NCBI GenBank assembly: GCA_029266615.1
Contig: JAQSWN010000072.1
Span: 1 to 35,960, forward strand
Reading direction: 5' to 3'
Source: Polyangiaceae bacterium
GTDB taxonomy: Bacteria > Myxococcota_A > Polyangia > Polyangiales > Polyangiaceae
DNA length: 35,960 nt
Part shown: positions 16,538-24,090 of the stretch, one piece after another
How the letters are laid out: the number at the start of each line of letters is the position of its first letter
Numbering within the stretch: position 1 is the first letter of the stretch
Notes under the pieces: generated by a model
Databases searched by the model: none
What the model saw: the letters and a program-made list of their open reading frames with translations, nothing else
Told to the model about the DNA's origin: nothing
Made by a program: the position numbers and the translations under genes

Positions 16538-18253
16538 ATGTGGTGCCATGAGCGCAACCGACTCCGACGCATGGCCGATTTGGCCACTGTCGCCATGCTC
16601 GTCGCCACGCTGCTCGCCGGCTCGGCGGCCGCCGCAGAGCCTCCGCCACCCACTCTGAAAGTGTCGGGCAGAGCTTCGTTCAGTTTGGAAGCGCGCAGCA
16701 CCGGCGAGACGTTCGAGGTGCGAGCCACACTATCGGATGAAGTGGGACGGCCGTTGCCGAACGCGGAGGTCCGGCTCCGCGCAAGCCAGCCTGCCGGTAC
16801 GCCTACGCTGCGTCGCTGTGGGGATCCGCGCAGCGGATCCGGAGCCGAGCTTTCGATCGCCACCGACAAGCTTGGCCGCGTTTGCGTCAACGCGGCAGGC
16901 GTCTCCGACGGCGTCGTCGAGCTGAGCTATCAGGATGCTCGCGGCTACTTGGAGCGCGCCTCCGCGAGCGTTCGTCTGCCCGCCGACGTGAAGGCCGTGC
17001 TCGAGGTCGGCTTCGATCCACCACTTGCGGTCCTTCCCCTCGACCAACCGGTGCAAGAGCTGGGGGTGGTGGCGCGGGCGTTGGACGGCAGCGCGGCCCC
17101 CGTGGGCGCAGAGCTCGTGCTGTCACTCTCCGCGGACGGCCAGGAGCGTGAGCTCGGTCGCACCGCGCTATCGGGCCTCGCGGAGGTGCACCGCCTGACT
17201 TTCGTGTCTGGGAGTTTCGATCGGCCCGGTCCCGCGCGGCTTCTTGCCCGCTTGGTAAGCCGTTCCGGACAAGAGCTCGCGCGGTCCACGGTGCCGGTAT
17301 TGCGCAGCGCCACGGTGCTGCTGCAAGTCGGTCCGGAGGCGCTACGCGGCGTGGAGCCCGGGACGACGCTCCCGGTACGAGCCACTTTCGCGCTGGGGCC
17401 CGCACCGGTCGGCGTGGTCGAAGCGCGCAGCGCGGGACGCAGCGTCGCGGCAGCGCCAATCACGAATGGAACCGCCTCGCTCAATCTGCCCAGCGCCGGG
17501 GCCGCATCGCTCGGCGGCGCGCTCACGCTGGAGTATGTGGGCGCGGGTCCGGGCTGGCTCTCCGGGCCTCCCCTGGAGCTGCGGGTTCTGCCGGCGGGAC
17601 CGAGCTATGGGCGCTACGCGCTCTGGATCCTGGCCGCCGTCTTCGCCGCGCTCGCGGTGGTCCTCGGCTGGCGGCGTCCTCCACGCCCGCGGCCAGTCCC
17701 CGACGCCCCGCCCCCTCGCCCTCGGGCGAGCGTCGAGGTACTCGAAAGCTTCGGGGCGGAAGGCGGCTACCAAGGATTCGTGCGCGACGCCCACGAGGGG
17801 TTCGCCATTTCACCCGCGGTGGTGAGCTTCATTGGCACCGGTGCGAATCGACCCGTTCTCTTTCAGGCACGCACCAGCACGGAGGGCACGTTCAGAGTCG
17901 AAACGTCGAGCTTCCCGCCCGGCACCCAGGTGGAAGTCACGGCTCCGTTTCATGCCACCCTCGTCGCCGCGTTGCCGGGGCCGGGTGTTCTCCAATTGTC
18001 TCTCATTTCGCGGCGAAGGGCGCTGTTGGAGCGGCTCGTCCGCTGGGCCGAACGTCGCGGTAAACCGTGGACACGCGCCCTCGGCGAACCGACACCAGCA
18101 CACATCGCGGAGGTCGCGGCACAGGAGGCCGAGCCGCAGGTGGAGCGATGGGCGCGTGGGCTCGAGCATCTCGCGTACGGCCCTGTCCCACCCGACGCCG
18201 CGAGCGAGCAAGCCGCCGGGGTCACGGACGATCCTAAAGTTAGGCTGGACTGA
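16538..18253 (+). CDS. Exported single-pass membrane protein with Ig/carboxypeptidase-regulatory-like repeats
   Basis: A 571-residue protein from the ATG at 16538, chosen because the n-region (HERNRLRR) then completes a signal peptide ending SAAAAE. An ATG at 16571 is an alternative. Residues about 35-350 form beta-sandwich-like repeats with phrases such as LSDEVGRPLPNAEVRL, typical of Ig-like or carboxypeptidase-regulatory folds. One transmembrane helix lies at about 356-378 (ALWILAAVFAALAVVLGW). A Pro/Arg-rich stretch and a second regulatory-like beta domain (about 395-480) follow, then a charged helical tail. No catalytic motif is seen. It may be a surface or envelope-anchoring protein. 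It precedes ftsY, which has its own promoter. Confidence 0.75.
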   Translation: MWCHERNRLRRMADLATVAMLVATLLAGSAAAAEPPPPTLKVSGRASFSLEARSTGETFEVRATLSDEVGRPLPNAEVRLRASQPAGTPTLRRCGDPRSGSGAELSIATDKLGRVCVNAAGVSDGVVELSYQDARGYLERASASVRLPADVKAVLEVGFDPPLAVLPLDQPVQELGVVARALDGSAAPVGAELVLSLSADGQERELGRTALSGLAEVHRLTFVSGSFDRPGPARLLARLVSRSGQELARSTVPVLRSATVLLQVGPEALRGVEPGTTLPVRATFALGPAPVGVVEARSAGRSVAAAPITNGTASLNLPSAGAASLGGALTLEYVGAGPGWLSGPPLELRVLPAGPSYGRYALWILAAVFAALAVVLGWRRPPRPRPVPDAPPPRPRASVEVLESFGAEGGYQGFVRDAHEGFAISPAVVSFIGTGANRPVLFQARTSTEGTFRVETSSFPPGTQVEVTAPFHATLVAALPGPGVLQLSLISRRRALLERLVRWAERRGKPWTRALGEPTPAHIAEVAAQEAEPQVERWARGLEHLAYGPVPPDAASEQAAGVTDDPKVRLD

Positions 18254-18257
18254 GGCA

Positions 18258-18287
18258 TTGACTGAATGGAGTCGCGCTCCCTATAGT
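18258..18287 (+). promoter_or_regulatory. Sigma-70-type promoter of ftsY
   Basis: TTGACT (18258-18263), an 18-base spacer and TATAGT (18282-18287), five of six consensus bases in each box. The predicted start near 18294 leaves a leader of about 20 nt before the ftsY ATG. Confidence 0.65.
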
Positions 18288-18313
18288 CGCGGGCCCTTAG
18301 CAGTACGCGCGGA

Positions 18314-19570
18314 ATGGAATTCATCTACGTCCTCCTGGCGCTGGCCCTCGCGGTCGGCGCGTACTTCCTCTTCCTTCGGAAAAAAGAGGAACCGGCGCTG
18401 CCCCCGCGGGAAGCACCTGCGCCTACTTCAGGACGGGCTAAAGCAGCACCGGAGCCCACGGCGACCAAGCCTGAGTCGCTCAAAGCGAAGGGTCCCGAAT
18501 CCGCCGCAGCCTCCGCTCATCTAGAGCCGTCTGCGGAGCCGCAGCCAGAAGCGCGCCCCTCGCGTCCGGCTCCCCCTTCACGGCGGGAAGCCGCCGCTGC
18601 CAGGGCGCCGGAAGCCGCGCCCGTCGCTCCCAAGCCGCGGGACGTGAGCGGTCTGCGCCGAGGTCTGGCCAAATCGCGTGAGGCCGAGGGGTTCTTCGGA
18701 CGCCTGCGGGCGCTGTTCGTCGGCAAGAAAGAGCTCAGCGCTGATCTCGTCGCCCAAATAGAAGAAGTGCTGCTCACTTCGGACGTGGGCGTCGACACAA
18801 CAGCTGTGCTGCTGGAGCACGTCAAAGCCACGCTCGCCAAGAACGAGCTTTCGGATGCGGAAGCGGTTTGGGCGGAGCTTCGGGCTCAGTGTCTGAAGAT
18901 TCTCGAAGGGTCGTCGGGCGCGCTGGAGCTTGGAGCCAAGCCTACGGTCGTGCTGATGGTCGGAGTCAATGGCGCCGGTAAGACGACGACGATTGGCAAG
19001 CTCGCTACCAAACTCAATGCCTCCGGCAAGAAGTGTGTTCTTGCCGCCGGTGATACGTTCCGTGCCGCTGCCGTTCAGCAGCTGGTCGTCTGGGGCGAGC
19101 GCGTCGGTTGCGAGGTCGTGCGCGGTAAAGACGGCGGAGATCCCGGCAGCGTCGTATTCGACGCCATCAAAAGAGCTCAAGAAGTCGGAGCCGATGTGGT
19201 TTTGGCTGACACCGCGGGTCGGCTCCACACGAAGTCGAACTTGATGAGCGAAATGAAGAAGATCGCGAAGACCGCCGAGAAGGCTCTTCCCGGTGCGCCG
19301 CACGAAATCTTGCTCGTCGTGGACTCGACCAACGGTCAAAACGCGTTCGCTCAAGCAAAAGAATTCAAAGAGGCGCTGCCTCTGACCGGTATCGTGCTGA
19401 CAAAGCTCGACGGTACCGCTAAAGGAGGAGTCGTGTTGGGTGTTGCCAACGGCCTCCGCGTCCCTGTCCGTTACGTCGGCTTGGGTGAGCGCCCTGACGA
19501 TCTGCACGAGTTCTCGGCAGAGGACTTCGTGGAAGCGTTGCTCGGTCGTGAGTCGTCAGAAGCACATTGA
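18314..19570 (+). CDS. ftsY: Signal recognition particle receptor FtsY
   Basis: A 418-residue SRP-receptor GTPase, which docks ribosome-nascent chain-SRP complexes at the membrane. An N-terminal helix (MEFIYVLLALALAVGAYFLF) is a likely membrane anchor, followed by KK and an Ala/Pro/Glu-rich A-region to about residue 110. The N domain spans about 115-205. The G domain carries GVNGAGKTTTIGKLA (P-loop, about 216-230), the AAGDTFRAAAVQQL insertion, DTAGRLH (about 298-304), TKLDGTAKGG (about 362-371) and the closing GLGERPDDLHEF. All GTPase motifs are intact. The transmembrane anchor differs from E. coli FtsY, which binds the membrane peripherally. Driven by the promoter at 18258-18287. Confidence 0.97.
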   Translation: MEFIYVLLALALAVGAYFLFLRKKEEPALPPREAPAPTSGRAKAAPEPTATKPESLKAKGPESAAASAHLEPSAEPQPEARPSRPAPPSRREAAAARAPEAAPVAPKPRDVSGLRRGLAKSREAEGFFGRLRALFVGKKELSADLVAQIEEVLLTSDVGVDTTAVLLEHVKATLAKNELSDAEAVWAELRAQCLKILEGSSGALELGAKPTVVLMVGVNGAGKTTTIGKLATKLNASGKKCVLAAGDTFRAAAVQQLVVWGERVGCEVVRGKDGGDPGSVVFDAIKRAQEVGADVVLADTAGRLHTKSNLMSEMKKIAKTAEKALPGAPHEILLVVDSTNGQNAFAQAKEFKEALPLTGIVLTKLDGTAKGGVVLGVANGLRVPVRYVGLGERPDDLHEFSAEDFVEALLGRESSEAH

Positions 19571-19602
19571 GCGGGTCGCCCAACACTGTAATTTTTTGCT
19601 TG

Positions 19603-19632
19603 TTGATCGTCTGAAATTTGGCGTGATATAGT
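19603..19632 (+). promoter_or_regulatory. Promoter of the outer-membrane barrel gene pair
   Basis: In an A/T-rich gap after ftsY, TTGATC (19603-19608), 18 bases, then TATAGT (19627-19632). The predicted start near 19639 falls at the foot of the 19641-19659 hairpin, about 80 bases before the first barrel gene. Confidence 0.5.
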
Positions 19633-19640
19633 CCCCCGGC

Positions 19641-19659
19641 ATTTCCGATTGGCGGAAAT
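19641..19659 (+). promoter_or_regulatory. Leader hairpin of the barrel operon
   Basis: ATTTCCG and CGGAAAT are exact inverted copies around a 5-base loop, placed at the predicted 5' end of the transcript. It may protect the mRNA end or serve as a binding site. The glt-like operon leader also carries a hairpin. Confidence 0.4.
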
Positions 19660-19719
19660 TACCAATAGTTTTCGGTATTTACGTCAGTGGAAGTCTTAGG
19701 GGAAGCGTAAGAGGCATCG

Positions 19720-20697
19720 ATGAAGAAAAGTTGCATCGGGCTCCTCATAGCGGCCCTCGGCGCGTTCCCAGTAACTGGGTTCGCCCAAGTCAAAGTGGGC
19801 GGCAAGGCGAAAGCCGGAGCCACCATAGACGCCGATGCCGGAGGAGCTGACGCTGCGGCAACGGGTGAAGCGGCCGCGGGAGCTGACGCTGCCCCTGCCG
19901 ACGCACCCGCCGCAGAAGGCGAAGGCGATCTAGGCGCAGAAGGCGAAGGCGTGGGGGACATCTGGAAGCTTGACCCCGCCGCGGGCCCCGTGCTCGACAT
20001 GAAGAAGGAGGCGGCGCGCCCCATCAAGGAGAGCATCTACGCGGTTCAGCAGGTGTACGTCATGCGTGCACGCCGCCTAGAGTTCAATCCGTGGTGGAAC
20101 GTCAGGTCGCTCAACGATCAGTTCGTTCAGCACCAAAGCCCTGGCATCGGGATCAACTACTACATCACCAACGTCCTCGCGATTGGTGCGAACTTCCGCT
20201 ACTACAGCCCGTTCAACGACGACAGCAAGTTCAACGGCCAGGTGCGCCGCGCCGCGCGCGTCGCCGTACCGCTGAACGAGTACCAGTGGGGCGCCTCCCT
20301 GGACTTCAGCTACGTCTTCGCCTACGGCAAATTCTCCGGCTTCGGTGATTTCATCTTCGAGTACGACGCGTACGTGCTCGGCGGCGTCGGTGCGATCAGC
20401 ACTAGGCCCATCGCGGTCATCGATCCGGACAACCGCAACTTCGAATACAAGCCGAAGCTGGCTTTCGACGTTGGTCTAGGGCTCCGCATCTTCTTCACGC
20501 GCTGGTTTGCGCTGAACGTTGCCGTCAAAGACTACATGTACCCGGAAAAGCTCGAGAACCTTCAAGTTGACGAGGTGAACCCGGGCAACCAGAGCGGTTG
20601 GTTGGACAAGAGTTCCACGTTTACGAATAACGTGGAGCTTCAGACGGGCCTCTCCATCTTCGTACCGTTCTCGTTCGACTACAGGCTTCCGAAGTGA
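19720..20697 (+). CDS. Outer-membrane beta-barrel protein, GltA/GltB (NfsA/NfsB)-like, first of pair
   Basis: A 325-residue protein with an AGAGG ribosome site. A signal peptide (MKKSCIGLLIAALGAFPVTGFA) is followed by an acidic Ala-rich linker (about 28-75). A conserved-looking stretch (YAVQQVYVMRARRLEFNPWWN) leads into alternating beta strands to the end (GIGINYYITNVLAIGANFRYY, ASLDFSYVFAYGKFSGFGDF, LGLRIFFTRWFALNVAVKDY), closing in FSFDYRLPK. This is the pattern of the outer-membrane beta-barrel family common in myxobacteria, which includes GltA/GltB and NfsA/NfsB. Which of the two it matches cannot be decided by eye. Its stop codon overlaps the in-frame start region of the second barrel gene (GTGATG), so the two are coupled. 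Confidence 0.82.
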   Translation: MKKSCIGLLIAALGAFPVTGFAQVKVGGKAKAGATIDADAGGADAAATGEAAAGADAAPADAPAAEGEGDLGAEGEGVGDIWKLDPAAGPVLDMKKEAARPIKESIYAVQQVYVMRARRLEFNPWWNVRSLNDQFVQHQSPGIGINYYITNVLAIGANFRYYSPFNDDSKFNGQVRRAARVAVPLNEYQWGASLDFSYVFAYGKFSGFGDFIFEYDAYVLGGVGAISTRPIAVIDPDNRNFEYKPKLAFDVGLGLRIFFTRWFALNVAVKDYMYPEKLENLQVDEVNPGNQSGWLDKSSTFTNNVELQTGLSIFVPFSFDYRLPK

Positions 20698-20717
20698 TGG
20701 GCGAAGGGCGACGAAAG

Positions 20718-21605
20718 ATGACCAGAAATCCCCGTTTCACGAAGCGCCTCCTCACCGCTCTCACGGCTGGCCTCGCGTTGCTCGGTTTCACGGAGCATTC
20801 GCAGGCTCAAGAGCTCTACCTCACGGGCCCGCTCGCGGGCGCTCCGGCGGTGCGTAAGCTCCGCCTGTACCGCCAGACTCGCCTCGAAATCGCTCCGGCC
20901 GTTAGCTTCAGCCTGCTCGACGAGTACCAGCGCACGATTTTGCTGGGTGCTCGTCTGCAGTTCAACATCACGGACTGGTTGGCGATCGGAGCTTGGGGCG
21001 GCTGGGGCGGCCTCAAGCTGTCGACGGCGCTCACCGACAACATCCAGGACGTGAACGCGAGCCGTCGGTCTCAGGCAGCGGCGTGCGCGTCTGGCGGCCC
21101 AGGGTGCACCGGTACGTTGCTGAACCAGCGGCTCACTGAAGTGAACCTCGGCCCGGACCTGAAGGACCAGCTCGGTTCCATGGACTGGGTCGCGGCGCCG
21201 CAGGTTACGATCGTCCCGTTCCGCGGCAAGCTCGCGCTGTTCCAGAGCGTGTACATGGACACGGACTTGTACCTCTCGGCAGGTCCTGCGTTCGTCGGCA
21301 TCACGGAGCGCAAGAACTGCAACCCCTGCGCGAACCAGTTTCAGACTGCGTCGCGTACGGCAATCGCTCCGACGGCGGCGCTCGGCCTTTCGTTCTACGT
21401 GAACAAGTGGGCCGCGCTCGGCTTCGAGTACCGCGTCCTCCCCTTCTCGTGGAACATCGGTGGGTTCGACACCGCCGGCACGGGTAAGGACAATCAGTTC
21501 CCCGACAACAAGATCACGGACGCGGACCAACGTTTCCGCGTGAACCAGATGATGACCGTCTCCTTCAACTTCTACCTGCCGACCCAGTACAAGGTCAGCG
21601 AGTAA
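20718..21605 (+). CDS. Outer-membrane beta-barrel protein, GltA/GltB (NfsA/NfsB)-like, second of pair
   Basis: A 295-residue protein from the ATG at 20718, which has GAAGGG nine bases upstream. An ATG at 20697 overlapping the previous stop would add seven residues. A signal peptide (MTRNPRFTKRLLTALTAGLALLG..., AQA before QELYL) precedes a barrel of alternating strands (LEIAPAVSFSLLDEYQRTILLG, DWLAIGAWGGWGGL, KWAALGFEYRVLPF), ending in MTVSFNFYLP plus a short tail. A Cys-containing loop lies at about 121-130 and another at about 202-207. Homologous in layout to the preceding barrel. Together they are the expected outer-membrane part of the Glt/Nfs-type machine encoded on the other strand at 3282-12908. 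Confidence 0.82.
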   Translation: MTRNPRFTKRLLTALTAGLALLGFTEHSQAQELYLTGPLAGAPAVRKLRLYRQTRLEIAPAVSFSLLDEYQRTILLGARLQFNITDWLAIGAWGGWGGLKLSTALTDNIQDVNASRRSQAAACASGGPGCTGTLLNQRLTEVNLGPDLKDQLGSMDWVAAPQVTIVPFRGKLALFQSVYMDTDLYLSAGPAFVGITERKNCNPCANQFQTASRTAIAPTAALGLSFYVNKWAALGFEYRVLPFSWNIGGFDTAGTGKDNQFPDNKITDADQRFRVNQMMTVSFNFYLPTQYKVSE

Positions 21606-21629
21606 AATCGGTCCACTTCTCAAGCGCAG

Positions 21630-21664
21630 AACGGCTGGAGCTCGCTCCGGCCGTTTTGCTTTTG
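21630..21664 (+). terminator. Intrinsic terminator of the barrel operon
   Basis: AACGGCTGGAG pairs with CTCCGGCCGTT (one G-T pair) around the loop CTCG, followed by TTTGCTTTT. It lies 24 bases past the stop of the second barrel gene. Confidence 0.9.
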
Positions 21665-21692
21665 TCCCCCCTGCGAGCGCGACCCCAGAACC

Positions 21693-21865
21693 GCTCGCTC
21701 CCGCCACTCCCGTCTCCCGCCTCCTGTTGACTCCGGTTCGGCACCTGTTGACTCCGGTTCGGCGCTCCGCGCACGGCGCATGGCGGTTCCCTTCGCAGGC
21801 GGCAGCGCGAACCCTAAAACCGCTTGTGCTCGCTCCCGTCACTCCCGTCTCCCACCTCCTGTTGA
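21693..21865. repeat. 38-base direct repeat, two copies
   Basis: Copies at 21693-21730 and 21828-21865 match at 36 of 38 positions; both are pyrimidine-rich and end in CTCCTGTTGA. They are about 97 bases apart. Confidence 0.85.
21723..21763. repeat. 20-base tandem repeat, two perfect copies
   Basis: CCTGTTGACTCCGGTTCGGC occurs at 21723-21742 and 21744-21763, separated by a single A (period 21). The first copy overlaps the end of the first 38-base repeat. Confidence 0.9.
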
Positions 21866-21963
21866 TCCCGCTTCCGCAGTTCGCGAGCCGCGCATAGCGT
21901 TTTCGCGCGGGCACGCTCGTGCTTCATGAGCTGGTGGCCCCCCACCCTCGCGCGTTTCGGCTT

Positions 21964-22701
21964 TTAGCGCCGGGCGATGAACGAGCCGTCCAAGCGGTAG
22001 TCGCTCGGGAGGGCTTGCTTGCACGTGGCCAGCTGCTCTTCCGGAACCGGCCAGCGGCGGTCCAGTAGACCTTGCGCGATGCGGTTCTTGATGCGGAGCG
22101 ACTCTTCCGTTTCCAAAGCGGCGACGAGCGAGGGCGTGCTCTCCGGCAAGCTGAGCGCGAACAACGTGGTCGCGGCGGCGAATCGCACCGGTTCACTCGC
22201 GTCGTTCAAGAATGGCTCCACGGCGACGCGCACGTCTTCCGTCGGGTGGTGCGACAGCTCGGTGATGAGCTGAATCTTCGGCTCCGGGTTGCGGATGTAC
22301 TCGGTGTCGAACTGGTCGAGCAGCGCGAGCAGCTCGTCCGCCAGGCGCTCGGAGGGCACGATTTTGCCGAGCCCCTTGATGGCCCACAAGAGGCTTTCGG
22401 ACTTCCGGCAATAGGCGCGGATTGGCTCGATCGCGTCCTCACCCGCACGGACCAGGCCGGCGAGCGCGGCTTCTTTTTCTTCCGAGTCCAAGATCGTCGG
22501 ATCCATCACCCAGTCGAAGCGCTTCAAGAGAGCGGCCGCGCTTGCGCGCGTTCCCATCTTCGAGAGGGCCTCGATGGCTTCCTGCCGATCGATGTTCTGC
22601 GACAGCTTGTTGGCGACGATGCGCTCGAAGCGCTGAACCTCGCGCTCGGAAGCTTCCCCGCCGCCTTGCTTCTTCTTGCCCAGAAAATCGAAGAGACCCA
22701 T
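21964..22701 (-). CDS. HEAT-repeat protein, cytoplasmic
   Basis: A 245-residue protein from the ATG at 22701 (MGLFDFLGKKK). The open frame extends 23 codons upstream through the neighbouring terminator, which argues against an earlier start. There is no signal peptide. Residues about 30-215 are HEAT-type helical pairs (RQEAIEALSKMGTRASAAALLKRF, TEDVRVAVEPFLNDASEPVRFAAATTLFALS). The last 30 residues are RRWPVPEEQL to FIARR. HEAT arrays mediate protein binding; no catalytic feature is seen. It follows the sensor-like gene on the same strand but behind a terminator. Confidence 0.8.
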   Translation of the reverse strand: MGLFDFLGKKKQGGGEASEREVQRFERIVANKLSQNIDRQEAIEALSKMGTRASAAALLKRFDWVMDPTILDSEEKEAALAGLVRAGEDAIEPIRAYCRKSESLLWAIKGLGKIVPSERLADELLALLDQFDTEYIRNPEPKIQLITELSHHPTEDVRVAVEPFLNDASEPVRFAAATTLFALSLPESTPSLVAALETEESLRIKNRIAQGLLDRRWPVPEEQLATCKQALPSDYRLDGSFIARR

Positions 22702-22715
22702 GTTTCGAAAGTACT

Positions 22716-22759
22716 CAGTAAAAACGAGAAACGCGCGCCACGGTATACCGCGGCGCGCG
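22716..22759 (-). terminator. Intrinsic terminator after the sensor-like gene
   Basis: CGCGCGCC (22732-22739) pairs with GGCGCGCG (22752-22759), with a CGGTATACCG dyad in the loop. On the minus strand it is followed by TTTCTCGTTTTTACT. It closes the gene ending at 22789. Confidence 0.75.
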
Positions 22760-22788
22760 CCGAGTTCCACCCTCTTCGCGGATCCTTC

Positions 22789-23964
22789 TCAGCCGGGGTC
22801 CTGAAAGCCTTGCGCGCTCGGGCCTTGAGAGGGCCGGCCTTGGTCGTCGGTCGTGTCCTCCGCGACGCCCATCATCGCGTTCAGCAACGAATTGATGCGG
22901 AAAACGAGGCCGCCGAGCTCTGGGTGCTCGAGCTGAAAGCGCAGGTCCGACTGGCCGTTGATGATCGCCAACAGGCCGTCTTCCAACTCCGAGATCGGCC
23001 CGGAGATGTAATTTCCTAGCAGCACGCCACCGGCGACAACGAGCACGAGGCCGAGCGCGCCGATCGCGAGGACCGGCCAAAGCAGCCCGCTCACGCTTCC
23101 GACCAAAGAGGACGGGATCGCCGCGACGAGCACCGCGTCCGTCTTGCCGTAGCCGTCCACCGCCGCTGCACCGTAGAGGCGGTCCTGCAAGGCGTTGTCC
23201 GCCGCTGCGATCGAGCCCGAGCTCACGGCTTGGCGCGCGGCCGCGGCGACGGTCGCATCCGCCGCCGCCGAGAGCTCTTCCGGCGTTGCCGCGCTGTCGG
23301 CGATGACGGACAGCTTGCCTTCGCGCAAGAGCGCGAACATCAACGTTTGACCGCTGGTCAGATCGCTGGTGCGCGTGAGCCGCTCGTCGCTCAGCGGCGT
23401 ACCAATGACCAGAGCGCCGACCAAAGCGCCGGCCTCGGAGCGCAGCGGCGCATAGCTAGCGAGGATCTGTTCCTGACGCTGCTTGTTGATCCAAATGGCG
23501 CTGCCCGTGGTGCCGAGCTTGATTGCGTCTTCTAGAGAAGGATAGTCACGCGTCACCTGCTCGCCGCGCATGAGCGCGGAGCCGTTGCGACCGACTGCGA
23601 CGCCTTGCGCGTCCACGAACAGCACCAGGGACGGCGCCATCTTCGCGAACATTGGCTCGCCGACAGCGGCGTCCCGCAGGCGGTTCGCCTCTGCGGTGGC
23701 GGCTTCGCTCCGAGCCTCCGGCGTCCCCAACGCCAGGACGTTACGGGTGGATTCCGCGTTGGCGCTGCGCTCCAGCCAGCGCTCGAGACGGAGCGCGTCC
23801 AAGGCGAGCTGGGCTGACGCCGCTCGGAGGGCCTGCGCCACCTCCTTCTTACGCTCGCCCGGATTGGCGACGACCTCTTTCAGCGAGGTTTGGAGCAGCA
23901 CGTAGGTCAGGATCGTGATTACGATGACGATACCTGCGTTGACGGCAATGATCTTGGAACGCAT
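22789..23964 (-). CDS. Cache-like sensor membrane protein with terminal HAMP-like segment
   Basis: A 391-residue protein from the ATG at 23964, with AAGGGG eight bases upstream. A first transmembrane helix (about 5-25, IIAVNAGIVIVITILTYVLL) is followed by a large periplasmic domain (about 26-285). That domain has a helical start and two alpha/beta halves (SLVLFVDAQGVAVGRNG, ILASYAPLRSEAGALVGALVIG), the layout of a double-Cache sensor. A second helix spans about 288-315. A HAMP-like segment follows (GPISELEDGLLAIINGQSDL) and then a disordered tail. No kinase, cyclase or methyl-accepting domain is present. Divergent from the deacetylase gene. Confidence 0.78.
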   Translation of the reverse strand: MRSKIIAVNAGIVIVITILTYVLLQTSLKEVVANPGERKKEVAQALRAASAQLALDALRLERWLERSANAESTRNVLALGTPEARSEAATAEANRLRDAAVGEPMFAKMAPSLVLFVDAQGVAVGRNGSALMRGEQVTRDYPSLEDAIKLGTTGSAIWINKQRQEQILASYAPLRSEAGALVGALVIGTPLSDERLTRTSDLTSGQTLMFALLREGKLSVIADSAATPEELSAAADATVAAAARQAVSSGSIAAADNALQDRLYGAAAVDGYGKTDAVLVAAIPSSLVGSVSGLLWPVLAIGALGLVLVVAGGVLLGNYISGPISELEDGLLAIINGQSDLRFQLEHPELGGLVFRINSLLNAMMGVAEDTTDDQGRPSQGPSAQGFQDPG

Positions 23965-24090
23965 TCTCGTGGCCCCTTGCGCGGGTAGCCCCTCAGGCGG
24001 GCCGTCGCTGTCTGCTACCGCTAACGCCTTGCGGCTAGCGTGATCCGAGACGTTAACACCATTGGACCCCATCTCGAAAAGCCCAAACAG

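Larger units (their letters stand above)
21665..21963. other. Repeat-bearing intergenic region
   Basis: No gene is supported here. The region holds two copies of a 38-base direct repeat and a 20-base tandem repeat, listed separately. A long minus-strand frame crossing it (20679-21914) is antisense to the barrel gene and is a shadow. Confidence 0.6.

Noticed and set aside
21693..21865. Possible CRISPR array
   Set aside because: Only two imperfect 38-base copies and a separate tandem pair, with no regular spacers and no cas genes.
20679..21914. 411-codon minus-strand open frame over the second barrel gene and repeats
   Set aside because: Antisense to a clear exported barrel and crosses its terminator; repeated TGV units simply reflect the DNA repeats.
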